64,000 nucleotides of DNA from contig NZ_SWBQ01000004.1 of assembly GCF_005116445.1 (NCBI RefSeq), positions 310,001 through 374,000 on the forward strand. Direction: 5' to 3'. The position numbers and the translations under genes were made by a program. Source of the DNA: Pedobacter frigoris. GTDB taxonomy: Bacteria > Bacteroidota > Bacteroidia > Sphingobacteriales > Sphingobacteriaceae. Of the stretch, positions 16,844 to 25,587 are shown piece after piece. How positions within the stretch are numbered: position 1 is the stretch's first letter; every line of letters starts with the position of its first letter. Below the pieces are notes generated by a model. The model saw only the letters and a program-made list of their open reading frames with translations. It was not told the DNA's origin and did not search any database.

Positions 16844-19705
16844 TTATTTCTGAGGCATCAATACCAATCGAATATAATTCTCATCCGTTAAATATTTCTG
16901 TGCTGCTGCTTTTGTACTTTCTACAGAAACCGCATCTAGGGTCTTTTTATAATTCAGGATCTGATCAAAAGATTCCCCGTTTTTTAGACGGCTGCTGATG
17001 TAACCTAACCAGAAACCATTGTTGCGAAGGCTAAGTTCTACCTGACGTTGTTCTTCAGATTTAAACTTACTGATGTCATCAGCCGTAGCACCGCTTGTCC
17101 TGATCTTGCTGACTTCATCTAAAGAAGCCGCAACCAGTTTTTCTACATTGGCTGTCGCGCAGCTGAATGATATATTGAAATAATAATGAGCATCAGGATA
17201 TTTCTGCACACTTAAGCTTACCCTTGGACTATATACGCCACTTTCTTTCTCACGCAGACGCTCCAGGATTTTAATCTCAAGAGCAGCTTTTAATGCTTCA
17301 AGCTGTGTATTATTTAGTTCGTTGAAGTCATAATCCCCATGAATGTAAAGTTCTACAGAAGCTTTATCTTCCAGGCCTTTGTAAACGGTTTTGCTGATCT
17401 TTCCTTTTGGAGACCTTACACCATTGTCTGCATAATTCTGTTTTTTGTTTAATGCCGGCAGGCTGGCGATGTAGGTTTCAATAAGTGGTTTGATGGTATT
17501 AATGTCGAAATTACCAACGATCACAAAGGTTTGTTCACTCGCATCAGCAAAGCGATCTTTATAGAAAGCAAAAGCCTCATTTAAAGAAACCTTGCTTAGA
17601 TCTTCAAGCGTCATTGGCATAGCGCGTTTATGATAAGAAGACAATACCGCCTGTACGGTATCTGAAAAAACACTGGTAGGGTTGGCATTTTTATTTGCCA
17701 GTACTACTTTATAATCATCAATGTTTTTGTTGAATATTTCTGCGTCTTTGCGAGGATCCGTTGCATAGGCATAAACCATCTGGAATGCTGTTTCCAAATC
17801 TTTAGGAGAAGCACTGCCACTAAATCCCTGGTAAAGGTCATCTATATATGCACCACCTCTTCCGGTATTGCCGGCAAGTAATTTATCCAATTGAGTCGGA
17901 TTAAACGCGCCTACGCCACTTTCAGGGATTAGGCTGACCATTTGCACAGACTGAAAATTCTGATCTGTTGCCAATGAAGTTCCGCCTTTTGAAAATGAAC
18001 TGAAGATGATCTGGTCATTTTTAAAGTCAGTCGGCTTCAATAAGACCTTAATGCCGTTACTCAGGGTAAGTTCTGTTACACCAATTGCATCAGGTTTAGT
18101 CTCATTCACGATCTTTCCTGCTACTGGTTTCTTTTCCAATAGCGGTTTATTTACTGAATTGTCCACATAAGCAGCAACGCCACTTCCCGCGTTTTTAACA
18201 GCGGCGAGCATCTGAGCTTCTGTAGGTAGTGCAGCTTTATCCTTTTCAGGAGCTTGTATTATAATAATCTGGTTGTCTTTGGTGATCAAGGTTTTGACAA
18301 GCGCATTTACTTCTGCAAGCGTAATGCTTCCTACGGCTTTCTGCGTTTCCCCATACACGAAGTCAATTGAAGGAATAGGACTGCTGGTCAGGAAATTATT
18401 GAGGTACTGTTGTACAAAAGAAGAAGATGGTGTTTTGTCCTTTTCTTTAAATTGTTTTTCTGAACCCGCAATGATGTTTTTCTTGGCAACATCTAACTCC
18501 GACTGTACAAAGCCATACTTGCTCATTCTTTCATTTTCAGCAAGAGCCGCAGAGAATGCCTGCTCCAGAGTAGCTGCGGATTTAGCCGCAACGGTAGTTT
18601 GCAGTGCATTGATACCTGAGACCAAACCACCCTGGTAAGGTCCATAGTTAGTTTGAGCAAAGATGAACGGGGCGGTGCCTTTTTGCAGAATTTCCTGCAA
18701 CCTCGCACCAAGCATGCTGTTGATCATACTGTACATCAGTTTCTTTTTGTAATCAGCCGTAGTTTTTGAAACGCTGCCTCGTTGCTTGTACATGATCTGA
18801 GCAACATTATACGCCTGTTCCGGATCTGTAATGATCTTAATCAGCGGCTCTTTATTATCAGGCAAATCATATTTCAAGCGAGGCTTAGGATTTGCCGGAT
18901 TGGTCAGTTCTGAGAAGTTAGCTTTAATTAATTGCTCAACTTCATTAACATCAAAATCACCCACAGCGATTATGGCCTGGAGATTCGGCCTGTACCAATC
19001 TTTGTAAAAATTCCTGATTTTATCATGAGTGAAGGTTTGCAGGATATCGATCTTGCCAATAGGAATACGATTTTCATAGCGGGATCCCTTTAACAACAAA
19101 GGAAGCAATTGTTTGCTCATGCGTTCCTGAGCATTTTTACCTCTCTGACGGTCTTCTTCTATAATAACTCCACGTTCTTTATCTATTTCTTCTCCGTCCA
19201 TGATTACCTTTCCGGCCCAGTTGGCCAGTATCTTAAAGCCATTTTTGAATACCATAGCACTATCCGTCGGAATAGGCAGCTGGTATACCGTCTGGTCAAA
19301 TCCAGTATAGGCATTCAGGTCGGCACCAAAGCGCACACCAGCCTTTTGCAGGTAATTGATCATGTCATTCTTCGGAAAGTCTTTAGTCCCGTTAAAAGCC
19401 ATGTGTTCCGTAAAGTGGGCAAGGCCCTGCTGGTTATCCTCTTCCATTAAAGAGCCTATTCTTGTGGCAAGATATAGTTCAGCCCTGTTTTTAGGCTCAG
19501 TATTCTTTCTGATGTAATAAGTCAGGCCATTTGGGAGTTTCCCAATTTTCACGTTTGGATCATTCGGGATCAGTGTGCCTGCTGTTTTACTGGTTGCTTG
19601 TACAGGCTTTTTTGCTGCGACAGGCTTCTTTTGGGCGTAAGAGGGAGCATTAACGACCATTAATGCCGTCATCCCAAATACAAGGATTTTGTTTCTGTTG
19701 TTCAT
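16844..19705 (-). CDS. M16 family zinc peptidase (two-domain, pitrilysin-like)
   Basis: A 953-residue exported peptidase. The signal peptide ends near PSYA (residue 24), then a Lys/Pro/Ala-rich linker. The first half carries the inverted zinc motif HFTEH at 97-101 (His97, Glu100, His101) and the downstream acidic partner region EEIDKERGVIIEEDRQR near 172-188. The second half repeats the fold without a zinc site, as is normal for M16 proteins of about 900 to 950 residues. It is predicted to degrade peptides in the periplasm. There is a 110-base gap to the next upstream gene on the same strand. Confidence 0.92.
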   Translation of the reverse strand: MNNRNKILVFGMTALMVVNAPSYAQKKPVAAKKPVQATSKTAGTLIPNDPNVKIGKLPNGLTYYIRKNTEPKNRAELYLATRIGSLMEEDNQQGLAHFTEHMAFNGTKDFPKNDMINYLQKAGVRFGADLNAYTGFDQTVYQLPIPTDSAMVFKNGFKILANWAGKVIMDGEEIDKERGVIIEEDRQRGKNAQERMSKQLLPLLLKGSRYENRIPIGKIDILQTFTHDKIRNFYKDWYRPNLQAIIAVGDFDVNEVEQLIKANFSELTNPANPKPRLKYDLPDNKEPLIKIITDPEQAYNVAQIMYKQRGSVSKTTADYKKKLMYSMINSMLGARLQEILQKGTAPFIFAQTNYGPYQGGLVSGINALQTTVAAKSAATLEQAFSAALAENERMSKYGFVQSELDVAKKNIIAGSEKQFKEKDKTPSSSFVQQYLNNFLTSSPIPSIDFVYGETQKAVGSITLAEVNALVKTLITKDNQIIIIQAPEKDKAALPTEAQMLAAVKNAGSGVAAYVDNSVNKPLLEKKPVAGKIVNETKPDAIGVTELTLSNGIKVLLKPTDFKNDQIIFSSFSKGGTSLATDQNFQSVQMVSLIPESGVGAFNPTQLDKLLAGNTGRGGAYIDDLYQGFSGSASPKDLETAFQMVYAYATDPRKDAEIFNKNIDDYKVVLANKNANPTSVFSDTVQAVLSSYHKRAMPMTLEDLSKVSLNEAFAFYKDRFADASEQTFVIVGNFDINTIKPLIETYIASLPALNKKQNYADNGVRSPKGKISKTVYKGLEDKASVELYIHGDYDFNELNNTQLEALKAALEIKILERLREKESGVYSPRVSLSVQKYPDAHYYFNISFSCATANVEKLVAASLDEVSKIRTSGATADDISKFKSEEQRQVELSLRNNGFWLGYISSRLKNGESFDQILNYKKTLDAVSVESTKAAAQKYLTDENYIRLVLMPQK

Positions 19706-19815
19706 AGATAAAGTTAGTTAGAGGTAAAACTAGTCAACGTGTTACTAGCTGCGGTAATTTTTTAACATTATTTAACTTTTTCATTAAGTAAGACCATTCA
19801 ATTACCCGCTTAAAA

Positions 19816-20967
19816 TTAGACTTTTATAATTATTTTTTTCTTGTACATCACCCAGAGGATGACCAGCCAGAACAGTACAAAACAGATGGCCCAGATCAAT
19901 GAAGCATTGATGGAAGAGAAGTGAGCCGAAATCCCGGAATAGAGCCAGGATTGCAGGTCTGTTTTACTGCCATCCTGCTGAGTTATACTAAATAATCTGA
20001 GCGTGCGTGGAATGAGTCCGGATAGAAAAAATACCGTAATCGCATTTACGCCGTAAACTACAAATGGCTTTGTAAAGCGGTTGTATTGCTGTATGTCGAT
20101 GATCCAATAGCAAAGTGCCAGAACTACCGTGGCCAATCCACCAGTATACAGTACAAACGAACTTGTCCACAATGCCTTGTTGATCGGAAATTTTAAATCC
20201 CACAACAGGCCTAAAATAATGGCCAGACATCCGGCAGAGAACAGCCATACGACTTTCGTAGCCGCATCAATATCCTTTCGTTTCAGATAAACACCCACTA
20301 ATACCCCAAACAGACCAGTAGCTATAGCTGGAAGCGTACTCAATATACCTTCAGGATCCCATGTTTTTGAAGATTTCCACAGATGAGCTTCGGTTAATAC
20401 ACTGCGGTCAAGCCAGGCACCCAGATTGGTTTCCTTCTCAAGATTAGGATAGCCTACGCCCGGGACAGGTACGAAAGTCATGAATATCCAATATACAGCC
20501 AGCAGTATCAACAATATTCTGAAGATGTTCTTTTCGCTGTTCTTAAGGAATATGACTGAAGAAATCAGAAAGACAACTGCGATTCTCTGCAATACCCCGG
20601 GGATTCGTACGTTTTGAAAAGCTTCAAGGGGTTCCGTAAACACCTTTGGATAGAGAGATAGAAATAAACCAAGGCCAAAAAGAATAAAGGCCCGTTTGAG
20701 GGCTTTTAAAATAGTTTTTGAATGTGTAGAGGGATCACTTTTTTTACCACCCATTGCATAAGCGATAGAAACCCCAACAATAAAGAGAAAAAAGGGGAAA
20801 ATTAAATCAGTAGGCGTGCAGCCATTCCATTCGGCATGCTCCAACGGAGCGTAAATGTTACCCCAGTCTCCCGGGTTGTTGACCAATATCATTGCGGCTA
20901 CTGTGATTCCTCTGAAGAAATCTAAGGAAAGTAACCTTGAGGGAGGATTTGAGGATATTTCAGTCAT
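19816..20967 (-). CDS. NagX-like / HGSNAT-type membrane acyltransferase (DUF5009/DUF1624)
   Basis: A 383-residue protein with about ten membrane helices. The N-terminus RLLSLDFFRGITVAAMILVN followed by NGCTPTDLIFPFFLFIVG is the signature of the COG4299 group, related to heparan-alpha-glucosaminide N-acetyltransferase and to NagX of marine bacteria. In those clusters NagX is linked to GlcNAc use, possibly transport or transacetylation. It lies 63 bases downstream of the nagB fusion on the same strand, which supports an amino-sugar role. The reaction itself cannot be deduced here. Confidence 0.82.
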   Translation of the reverse strand: MTEISSNPPSRLLSLDFFRGITVAAMILVNNPGDWGNIYAPLEHAEWNGCTPTDLIFPFFLFIVGVSIAYAMGGKKSDPSTHSKTILKALKRAFILFGLGLFLSLYPKVFTEPLEAFQNVRIPGVLQRIAVVFLISSVIFLKNSEKNIFRILLILLAVYWIFMTFVPVPGVGYPNLEKETNLGAWLDRSVLTEAHLWKSSKTWDPEGILSTLPAIATGLFGVLVGVYLKRKDIDAATKVVWLFSAGCLAIILGLLWDLKFPINKALWTSSFVLYTGGLATVVLALCYWIIDIQQYNRFTKPFVVYGVNAITVFFLSGLIPRTLRLFSITQQDGSKTDLQSWLYSGISAHFSSINASLIWAICFVLFWLVILWVMYKKKIIIKV

Positions 20968-20990
20968 GAACTATAAAAATTAATTTAGAT

Positions 20991-21022
20991 ATGATCGCTA
21001 CCACCTGAGCGATAGCGATCAT
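20991..21022 (-). other. Intercistronic hairpin between nagB fusion and NagX-like gene
   Basis: Perfect 10-bp arms ATGATCGCTA (20991-21000) and TAGCGATCAT (21013-21022) enclose a 12-base loop. Downstream on the minus strand there is an AT-rich run but no clean T tract, so it may be a weak terminator, an attenuator or an RNA-processing/stability element. Confidence 0.55.
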
Positions 21023-21030
21023 AAATATAA

Positions 21031-22950
21031 TTAAAATTTATAGCGAACGAAGGCTTCCATTGCTTCGTAATCCGCCAATCCTAAATTGTCATAGGACTGA
21101 GCAGTTTCTCTGTTTCTGTCTTCCGCTCTTTTCCAGAACTCTCTTGCGTCATCACCAGGGAACACAGCTCTGTCTTTTTGCGACTGGTGTTTGAAAATTG
21201 CAAATTTCTTTCTTTCCACTTCTTGTGGGCTCAAAGGAACAGCCATTTCAATCTCATGAGTTTCAAACTCCTGCCAAGCACCTCTGTACATCCACAACCA
21301 GCAATCTTTAACCCATTCTTCTGTTTTTGATAAGCGTCTTAATGCTTCCAGAATGATGTTAAAGCATACGATGTGGGTTCCGTGCGGGTCTTCAAAATCG
21401 CCCGCTGCAAATACCTGGTGAGGTTTTACTTTCTGAAGTAATTCCATGGTAAGCACAACGTCTGCATCAGTAACAGGATTTTTCTGGCTTTTGCCACTTT
21501 CGTAGAAAGGAAGTGCCATGAAATGAATATGATCATCTTCCAGACCACAATAACGCGCGCCTGCAATCGCTTCACCTTTTCTGATCAAACCTTTTACAGC
21601 CTGAATTTCAGGAGTATCAACCTGGTTAGGTTGCTTCTGATCTATGAAAGTACGCATGCTTTGATAAAGCTTTCTAAGCTCATCCTGATTTTGACCCATT
21701 TTCTCAGAGAAATCGATGCCAAATTCTACAAAACGAAGTGCATCATCATCCCAAACGGCGGTATTTCCGGAGGTTTGGTAGGCTACGTGTACATCATGTT
21801 TTTGATCAACAAGACGGATGAAAGTACCGCCCATTGAGATTACATCATCATCAGGATGCGGAGAGAAGATAATAGAGCGTTTTTTAGCAGGCTCTGCTCT
21901 TTCCGGTCTTTCCGAATCATCAGCATTAGGTTTGCCACCCGGCCAGCCGGTGATGGTATGCTGTAGTTTATTAAAGATGTCAATATTTATGTTGTAAACA
22001 GGACCTTTTTCAATAGCCAGCTGAGCCATACCATTGTTGTTAAAGTCGTCTTCAGTAAGCTTCAAAACAGGTTTACCTAAGTAATTTGCCAACCAGATTA
22101 CCGCTTTTCTTGTCAGTTTTTCATCCCATATGCAGTCTTTAACCAACCATGGTGTATCAAAGCGGGTCAGTTGTGAAGCTGCATCCTGATCCAATATGAA
22201 TTCTACGTTGTCCGACAATTGCAGGTATGTCGCAGGTACTTCACCTGAGATTTCCCCTTCAACAGCCTTTTTAATGATCGAAGCTTTTTTCCTGTTCCAC
22301 GCCATCAATATGATCTCACGGGCTTTGAAAATAGTTCCGATACCCATTGTGATTGCTTTTGTCGGCACAAAAGACTTACCACCGAAATCCCTTGCAGCAT
22401 CGCGTCTGGTCAGGTCATCCAATGTCACTAAACGTGTACCTGAATTAGGAGCAGAACCCGGCTCATTGAATCCAATGTGACCAGTACGTCCGATACCCAG
22501 GATCTGGATATCAAGTCCGCCTAAATCGCCGATCTTTTTTTCATAAGCAAGGCAAAAAGCAGGAATATCTTCTAAGGCTAGTGTGCCATCTGGAATATTT
22601 ACATTGTTTTTGTCAATGTCGATGTGGTCGAATAAGTGCTCATTCATGAACGATACATAACTCTGAGCAGCATTCGGCTGCATTGGATAATATTCATCCA
22701 GGTTAAAGGTGATTACGTTTTTAAAACTCAATCCCTCTTCTTTATGCATTCTTACCAATTCTGCATACACTGCAATAGGTGTAGCTCCAGTAGCTAAACC
22801 CAAAACAGCCTGAGTATTGTTCTTTTGTTTCTCTTTAATGAGATTCCCAATACGTTTTGCAACGCTAAGCGACGCGGCTTTAGGGTTTTCAAAGACAGAA
22901 ACGGGTAATTTTTCAAAACGCGTTTCTTCCAGAAGATTTAATCTTGCCAT
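21031..22950 (-). CDS. nagB: Glucosamine-6-phosphate deaminase fused to PIG-L (LmbE-like) deacetylase domain
   Basis: A 639-residue two-domain protein. Residues about 1-270 are NagB, which turns glucosamine-6-phosphate into fructose-6-phosphate and ammonia: LGLATGATPIAVYAEL, TFNLDEYYPM, LGIGRTGHIGFNEPG. Residues about 350-620 are a PIG-L/LmbE zinc deacetylase domain with SPHPDDDVISMGG (His365, Asp367, Asp368) and DPHGTHIVCFN. The second domain could remove an acetyl group from a GlcNAc derivative before deamination, replacing NagA, but this is inference. NagB proteins with this C-terminal extension are known in Bacteroidota. No separate nagA is visible in the window. Confidence 0.92.
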   Translation of the reverse strand: MARLNLLEETRFEKLPVSVFENPKAASLSVAKRIGNLIKEKQKNNTQAVLGLATGATPIAVYAELVRMHKEEGLSFKNVITFNLDEYYPMQPNAAQSYVSFMNEHLFDHIDIDKNNVNIPDGTLALEDIPAFCLAYEKKIGDLGGLDIQILGIGRTGHIGFNEPGSAPNSGTRLVTLDDLTRRDAARDFGGKSFVPTKAITMGIGTIFKAREIILMAWNRKKASIIKKAVEGEISGEVPATYLQLSDNVEFILDQDAASQLTRFDTPWLVKDCIWDEKLTRKAVIWLANYLGKPVLKLTEDDFNNNGMAQLAIEKGPVYNINIDIFNKLQHTITGWPGGKPNADDSERPERAEPAKKRSIIFSPHPDDDVISMGGTFIRLVDQKHDVHVAYQTSGNTAVWDDDALRFVEFGIDFSEKMGQNQDELRKLYQSMRTFIDQKQPNQVDTPEIQAVKGLIRKGEAIAGARYCGLEDDHIHFMALPFYESGKSQKNPVTDADVVLTMELLQKVKPHQVFAAGDFEDPHGTHIVCFNIILEALRRLSKTEEWVKDCWLWMYRGAWQEFETHEIEMAVPLSPQEVERKKFAIFKHQSQKDRAVFPGDDAREFWKRAEDRNRETAQSYDNLGLADYEAMEAFVRYKF

Positions 22951-23409
22951 TTTTTGTTCTTAAAGTTTGTACGGAGCAGTAAATATAGCCAACCTGTCGA
23001 GTATATCAAACTTTTTACGGGATACTTGGGCCTATATTTTCGGCTTTTTTTTGATGCTGAATTGTGCAAACGATTGAATAGGGGCATGAGGTCATATTAT
23101 GGTTTGGGGTGTTCTTCTAAATATTTTGAAATAATTGGGGCGACTTAAGTCAATTACTGCAGTTCGACTAAATAACAATCTGTATATGCTCCTTAGTATT
23201 TCAATCTTGTTTTTAACTTGCTTAAATATTGCTTTAATTTTGGAGTTTTCCTGCGGAAGCAAGACAATAGCAAGAGAGGAGCAAGAGAAAAGCAAGACAA
23301 AAGCAGGAGAGAATTAGAGCTGAACTCTACCAAACGGGCTATTTATGCGTTGCCTAATCAGACAAATTTGGGTAGAATAGCTATCTTGCGATTGTATAAA
23401 TGCAATGAA
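22951..23409. promoter_or_regulatory. Divergent regulatory region nagB fusion / anmK
   Basis: 459 bases between divergent starts. A TAATTTTG box (23235-23242) fits the Bacteroidota -7 element for rightward transcription towards anmK, but no TTG lies at the ideal distance. An 11-bp tandem array follows at 23258-23312. The left part, which should hold the leftward nagB promoter, shows no clear box. No gene is supported; the frame open from 23218 is non-coding leader before ATG 23410. Confidence 0.5.
23258..23312. repeat. Five-unit 11-bp tandem repeat (AGCAAGANARN)
   Basis: Copies start at 23258, 23269, 23280, 23291 and 23302, exactly 11 bases apart. The first seven bases are AGCAAGA in four units and AGCAGGA in the fifth; the rest of each unit is purine-rich. 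It lies in the presumed leader of anmK, just after a -7-like box. Confidence 0.8.
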
Positions 23410-24609
23410 ATGATGAATTCGAACTGGAGCCGGATCTTTGAGATTGTCAATAAGCCTGAACGTTTGATCATTGGTCTGATGTCGGGGACCTCTATGGATG
23501 GCCTGGATATCGCGTTATGCCTGATCAAAGGGCATGGAGTGGATACATCAGTGAAGGTGCTGAATTTCAAAACGGTTGGTTATACTGCTGAATTTAAGGC
23601 TGAGATTAAGTCTGTTTTTTCCAAAAGAGATACGGACCTGCAAATGGTCTGTCTGATGAATGAGAAAATAGGAATTGTTCATGCCGGCATGATACTGGAA
23701 GCCATCAAATCCTGGGGAATGAATTCACTGGATATCGATGTTGTGGCCAGCCATGGACAAACAATCTTTCATGCACCCAAATCACTTCATGGTTTATCGG
23801 AATATCCAAATGCAACCCTGCAGATTGGCGATGGTGACCACATTGCTGTAAAGACAGGCATCGTGACGATCAGTGATTTTCGTCAAAAGCACATTGCAGC
23901 AGGAGGAGAAGGGGCTCCGTTGGCGGTTTATGGCGATTATCTGGTGTTCTCCAAAAAAGGAGAAGACAGGGTGATGCTGAACATCGGCGGAATTGCAAAT
24001 TTCACTTATTTACCTGGCGATCATGATGCGGCTAAGGTGTTTTCAACAGATGTAGGTCCTGGTAATACCTTGATGGATCAGTTTGTGCAGCAGAATTATG
24101 AGGGTTTATATTTCGATGAAAACGCGACAATAGCCAGTTCAGGTGTAGCCAATGGAAACCTGCTAAAAGAATTGATGAATGCTCCGTTTTTAAGCGCTGA
24201 TTTTCCTAAAACTACGGGGCCGGAATTGTTTAATTTATCCTATTTGGAAAACGCAATGAAGAATTCAGGAACTTCAGATTTGAAAAAGGAAGATGTTGTG
24301 GCTACGTTATGCAGTTTTACTGCGAGGGTAATTGCTGATGCGATCATTGCGTGCTTTGGCGACAAGATGCCCCGCGTTTATATGAGTGGTGGCGGCATGC
24401 ATAATCCTTTGCTGGTAAAACAGCTAAAGTTAATCCTTCCCGAAGCGGAATTTTATACTACGGACCATTTAGAAATTAATCCCGATGCCAAAGAAGCCGT
24501 TCTTTTTGCGCTGCTGGCCAATGAAACCCTGGTAGGTGAACCCATTGATTTTGGTAAAAGAAAGGGTGTTCCCTCTGTCTTTATGGGCAAAATAAGTCTG
24601 CCAGCTTAA
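23410..24609 (+). CDS. anmK: Anhydro-N-acetylmuramic acid kinase
   Basis: The kinase opens and phosphorylates 1,6-anhydro-MurNAc to MurNAc-6-phosphate during peptidoglycan recycling. The start is taken at ATG 23410 (399 residues; 23413 is equally possible), since upstream codons encode a repeat-derived, non-family sequence. Motifs: GLMSGTSMDGLDIAL (ATP-binding), ASHGQTIFHAP, GDYLVFSKKGE followed by LNIGGIAN, STDVGPGNTLMDQFV, and MSGGGMHNPLL. The neighbours nagB fusion and NagX-like protein complete an amino-sugar salvage cluster, though a MurNAc-6-P etherase (murQ) is not in the window. Its last four bases overlap the convergent DeoR gene. Confidence 0.95.
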   Translation: MMNSNWSRIFEIVNKPERLIIGLMSGTSMDGLDIALCLIKGHGVDTSVKVLNFKTVGYTAEFKAEIKSVFSKRDTDLQMVCLMNEKIGIVHAGMILEAIKSWGMNSLDIDVVASHGQTIFHAPKSLHGLSEYPNATLQIGDGDHIAVKTGIVTISDFRQKHIAAGGEGAPLAVYGDYLVFSKKGEDRVMLNIGGIANFTYLPGDHDAAKVFSTDVGPGNTLMDQFVQQNYEGLYFDENATIASSGVANGNLLKELMNAPFLSADFPKTTGPELFNLSYLENAMKNSGTSDLKKEDVVATLCSFTARVIADAIIACFGDKMPRVYMSGGGMHNPLLVKQLKLILPEAEFYTTDHLEINPDAKEAVLFALLANETLVGEPIDFGKRKGVPSVFMGKISLPA

Positions 24610-25352
24610 AGGATCTGAAGACTTTTGATGTGATATGGCTCTAATGAAGGGTCATCAGCCGGAAGTTCCGTCACCAGATATTGTATATTTTCAAGAGGGG
24701 CTACCTTAAGTCTTAATGAAATGTCCAGCTTTTCTGAAATGCAAAGAATTGCAGTTCTCTTGGAACAATGCAGCATTGTTTTTTTTAACTGGTTAATTTC
24801 CCAATCCGTATCGGTTAACCCGTCAGTCGGATGTAATGCGCTGGTTCCCAGTAAGCACAAATCCGGACTTATTTCTGAAAGCTGATTGATGACGTGCCCG
24901 CCGTAAGTAACCTGTGAGTTTTTAGAAAACAATCCGCCAATTAAAATAACTTCTATTTTGGCATATTTTGCCAGTTCAATGGCTACGAAAGGGCTGATGG
25001 TGAAAAAGGTGGCCTGAAGGTTTTCAGGAAGTTGTTTTGCCAGTTCTATAATGGTTGTCCCGCCACCGGTGAGTACCACCATTCCATCCTTGATCAGCGA
25101 GATGGCTTTTCGGGCGATGCCGATTTTAGCGTCCTTGGCATATACCGCACTATCATCAAAAGAAGACTGGTAAGATTTTGAAAGGGCGCCGCCATGGACT
25201 TTGAAAAGCTGATTGCTGTCCGACAGTTCCTGCAGGTCTCGTCTGATCGTGTCTTCGGAGACATTGAGGAGCTGAACCAAATCAGAAGTGAGCACCCTGT
25301 TGTGCAGGTTGATCTGGCGCATCACAAAATCATGTCTTTCCCTTTTTAGCAT
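24606..25352 (-). CDS. DeoR-family transcriptional regulator
   Basis: A 248-residue regulator. The N-terminal winged helix (about 3-57) has LNVSEDTIRRDLQELSDSNQL with the DeoR signature, and the C-terminal DeoRC sensor (about 75-235) has VLTGGGTTIIELAKQLP, LIGGLFSKNSQVTYGG and LLGTSALHPTDGLTD. Such proteins sense phosphorylated sugars; AgaR/NagR-like members control amino-sugar genes. It diverges from the SusC gene at 25588, and TTTGTG direct repeats lie between them, so control of the GH18 locus, of itself, or of the nagB/anmK genes is inferred. Confidence 0.9.
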   Translation of the reverse strand: MLKRERHDFVMRQINLHNRVLTSDLVQLLNVSEDTIRRDLQELSDSNQLFKVHGGALSKSYQSSFDDSAVYAKDAKIGIARKAISLIKDGMVVLTGGGTTIIELAKQLPENLQATFFTISPFVAIELAKYAKIEVILIGGLFSKNSQVTYGGHVINQLSEISPDLCLLGTSALHPTDGLTDTDWEINQLKKTMLHCSKRTAILCISEKLDISLRLKVAPLENIQYLVTELPADDPSLEPYHIKSLQIL

Positions 25353-25400
25353 CGATTTATTTTCGGCTAAAGTAAATAAAAAATGAATAAAAAAGCAATG

Positions 25401-25533
25401 CGGTTTTGTGCGGGTTTGTGCAACAATAATTTGTGTAACAAGAATGAAATAGTACTTTATTTTGCAATTAAATGAAAAACATTTATGATATTTACTAATA
25501 CTTGGTTTTTTTGCGACTATTTGCGTGTTTGTG
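25401..25533. promoter_or_regulatory. TTTGTG direct repeats, putative DeoR operators
   Basis: CGGTTTTGTG (25401-25410) and CGGGTTTGTG (25411-25420) are tandem 10-mers, followed by further TTTGTG copies at 25430-25435 and 25528-25533. They lie between a divergent DeoR gene and a SusC gene. DeoR-family proteins commonly bind several direct repeats. No clean TAnnTTTG promoter was recognised here. Confidence 0.45.
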
Positions 25534-25587
25534 TGGTTGCCGGGAAATTGAGAGATACTAACTTAATCATTAACCAAATTAGCTTTT

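Noticed and set aside
23218..23409. 64-residue N-terminal extension of anmK
   Set aside because: The sequence derives from the 11-bp repeat array and leader, and it lacks family similarity.
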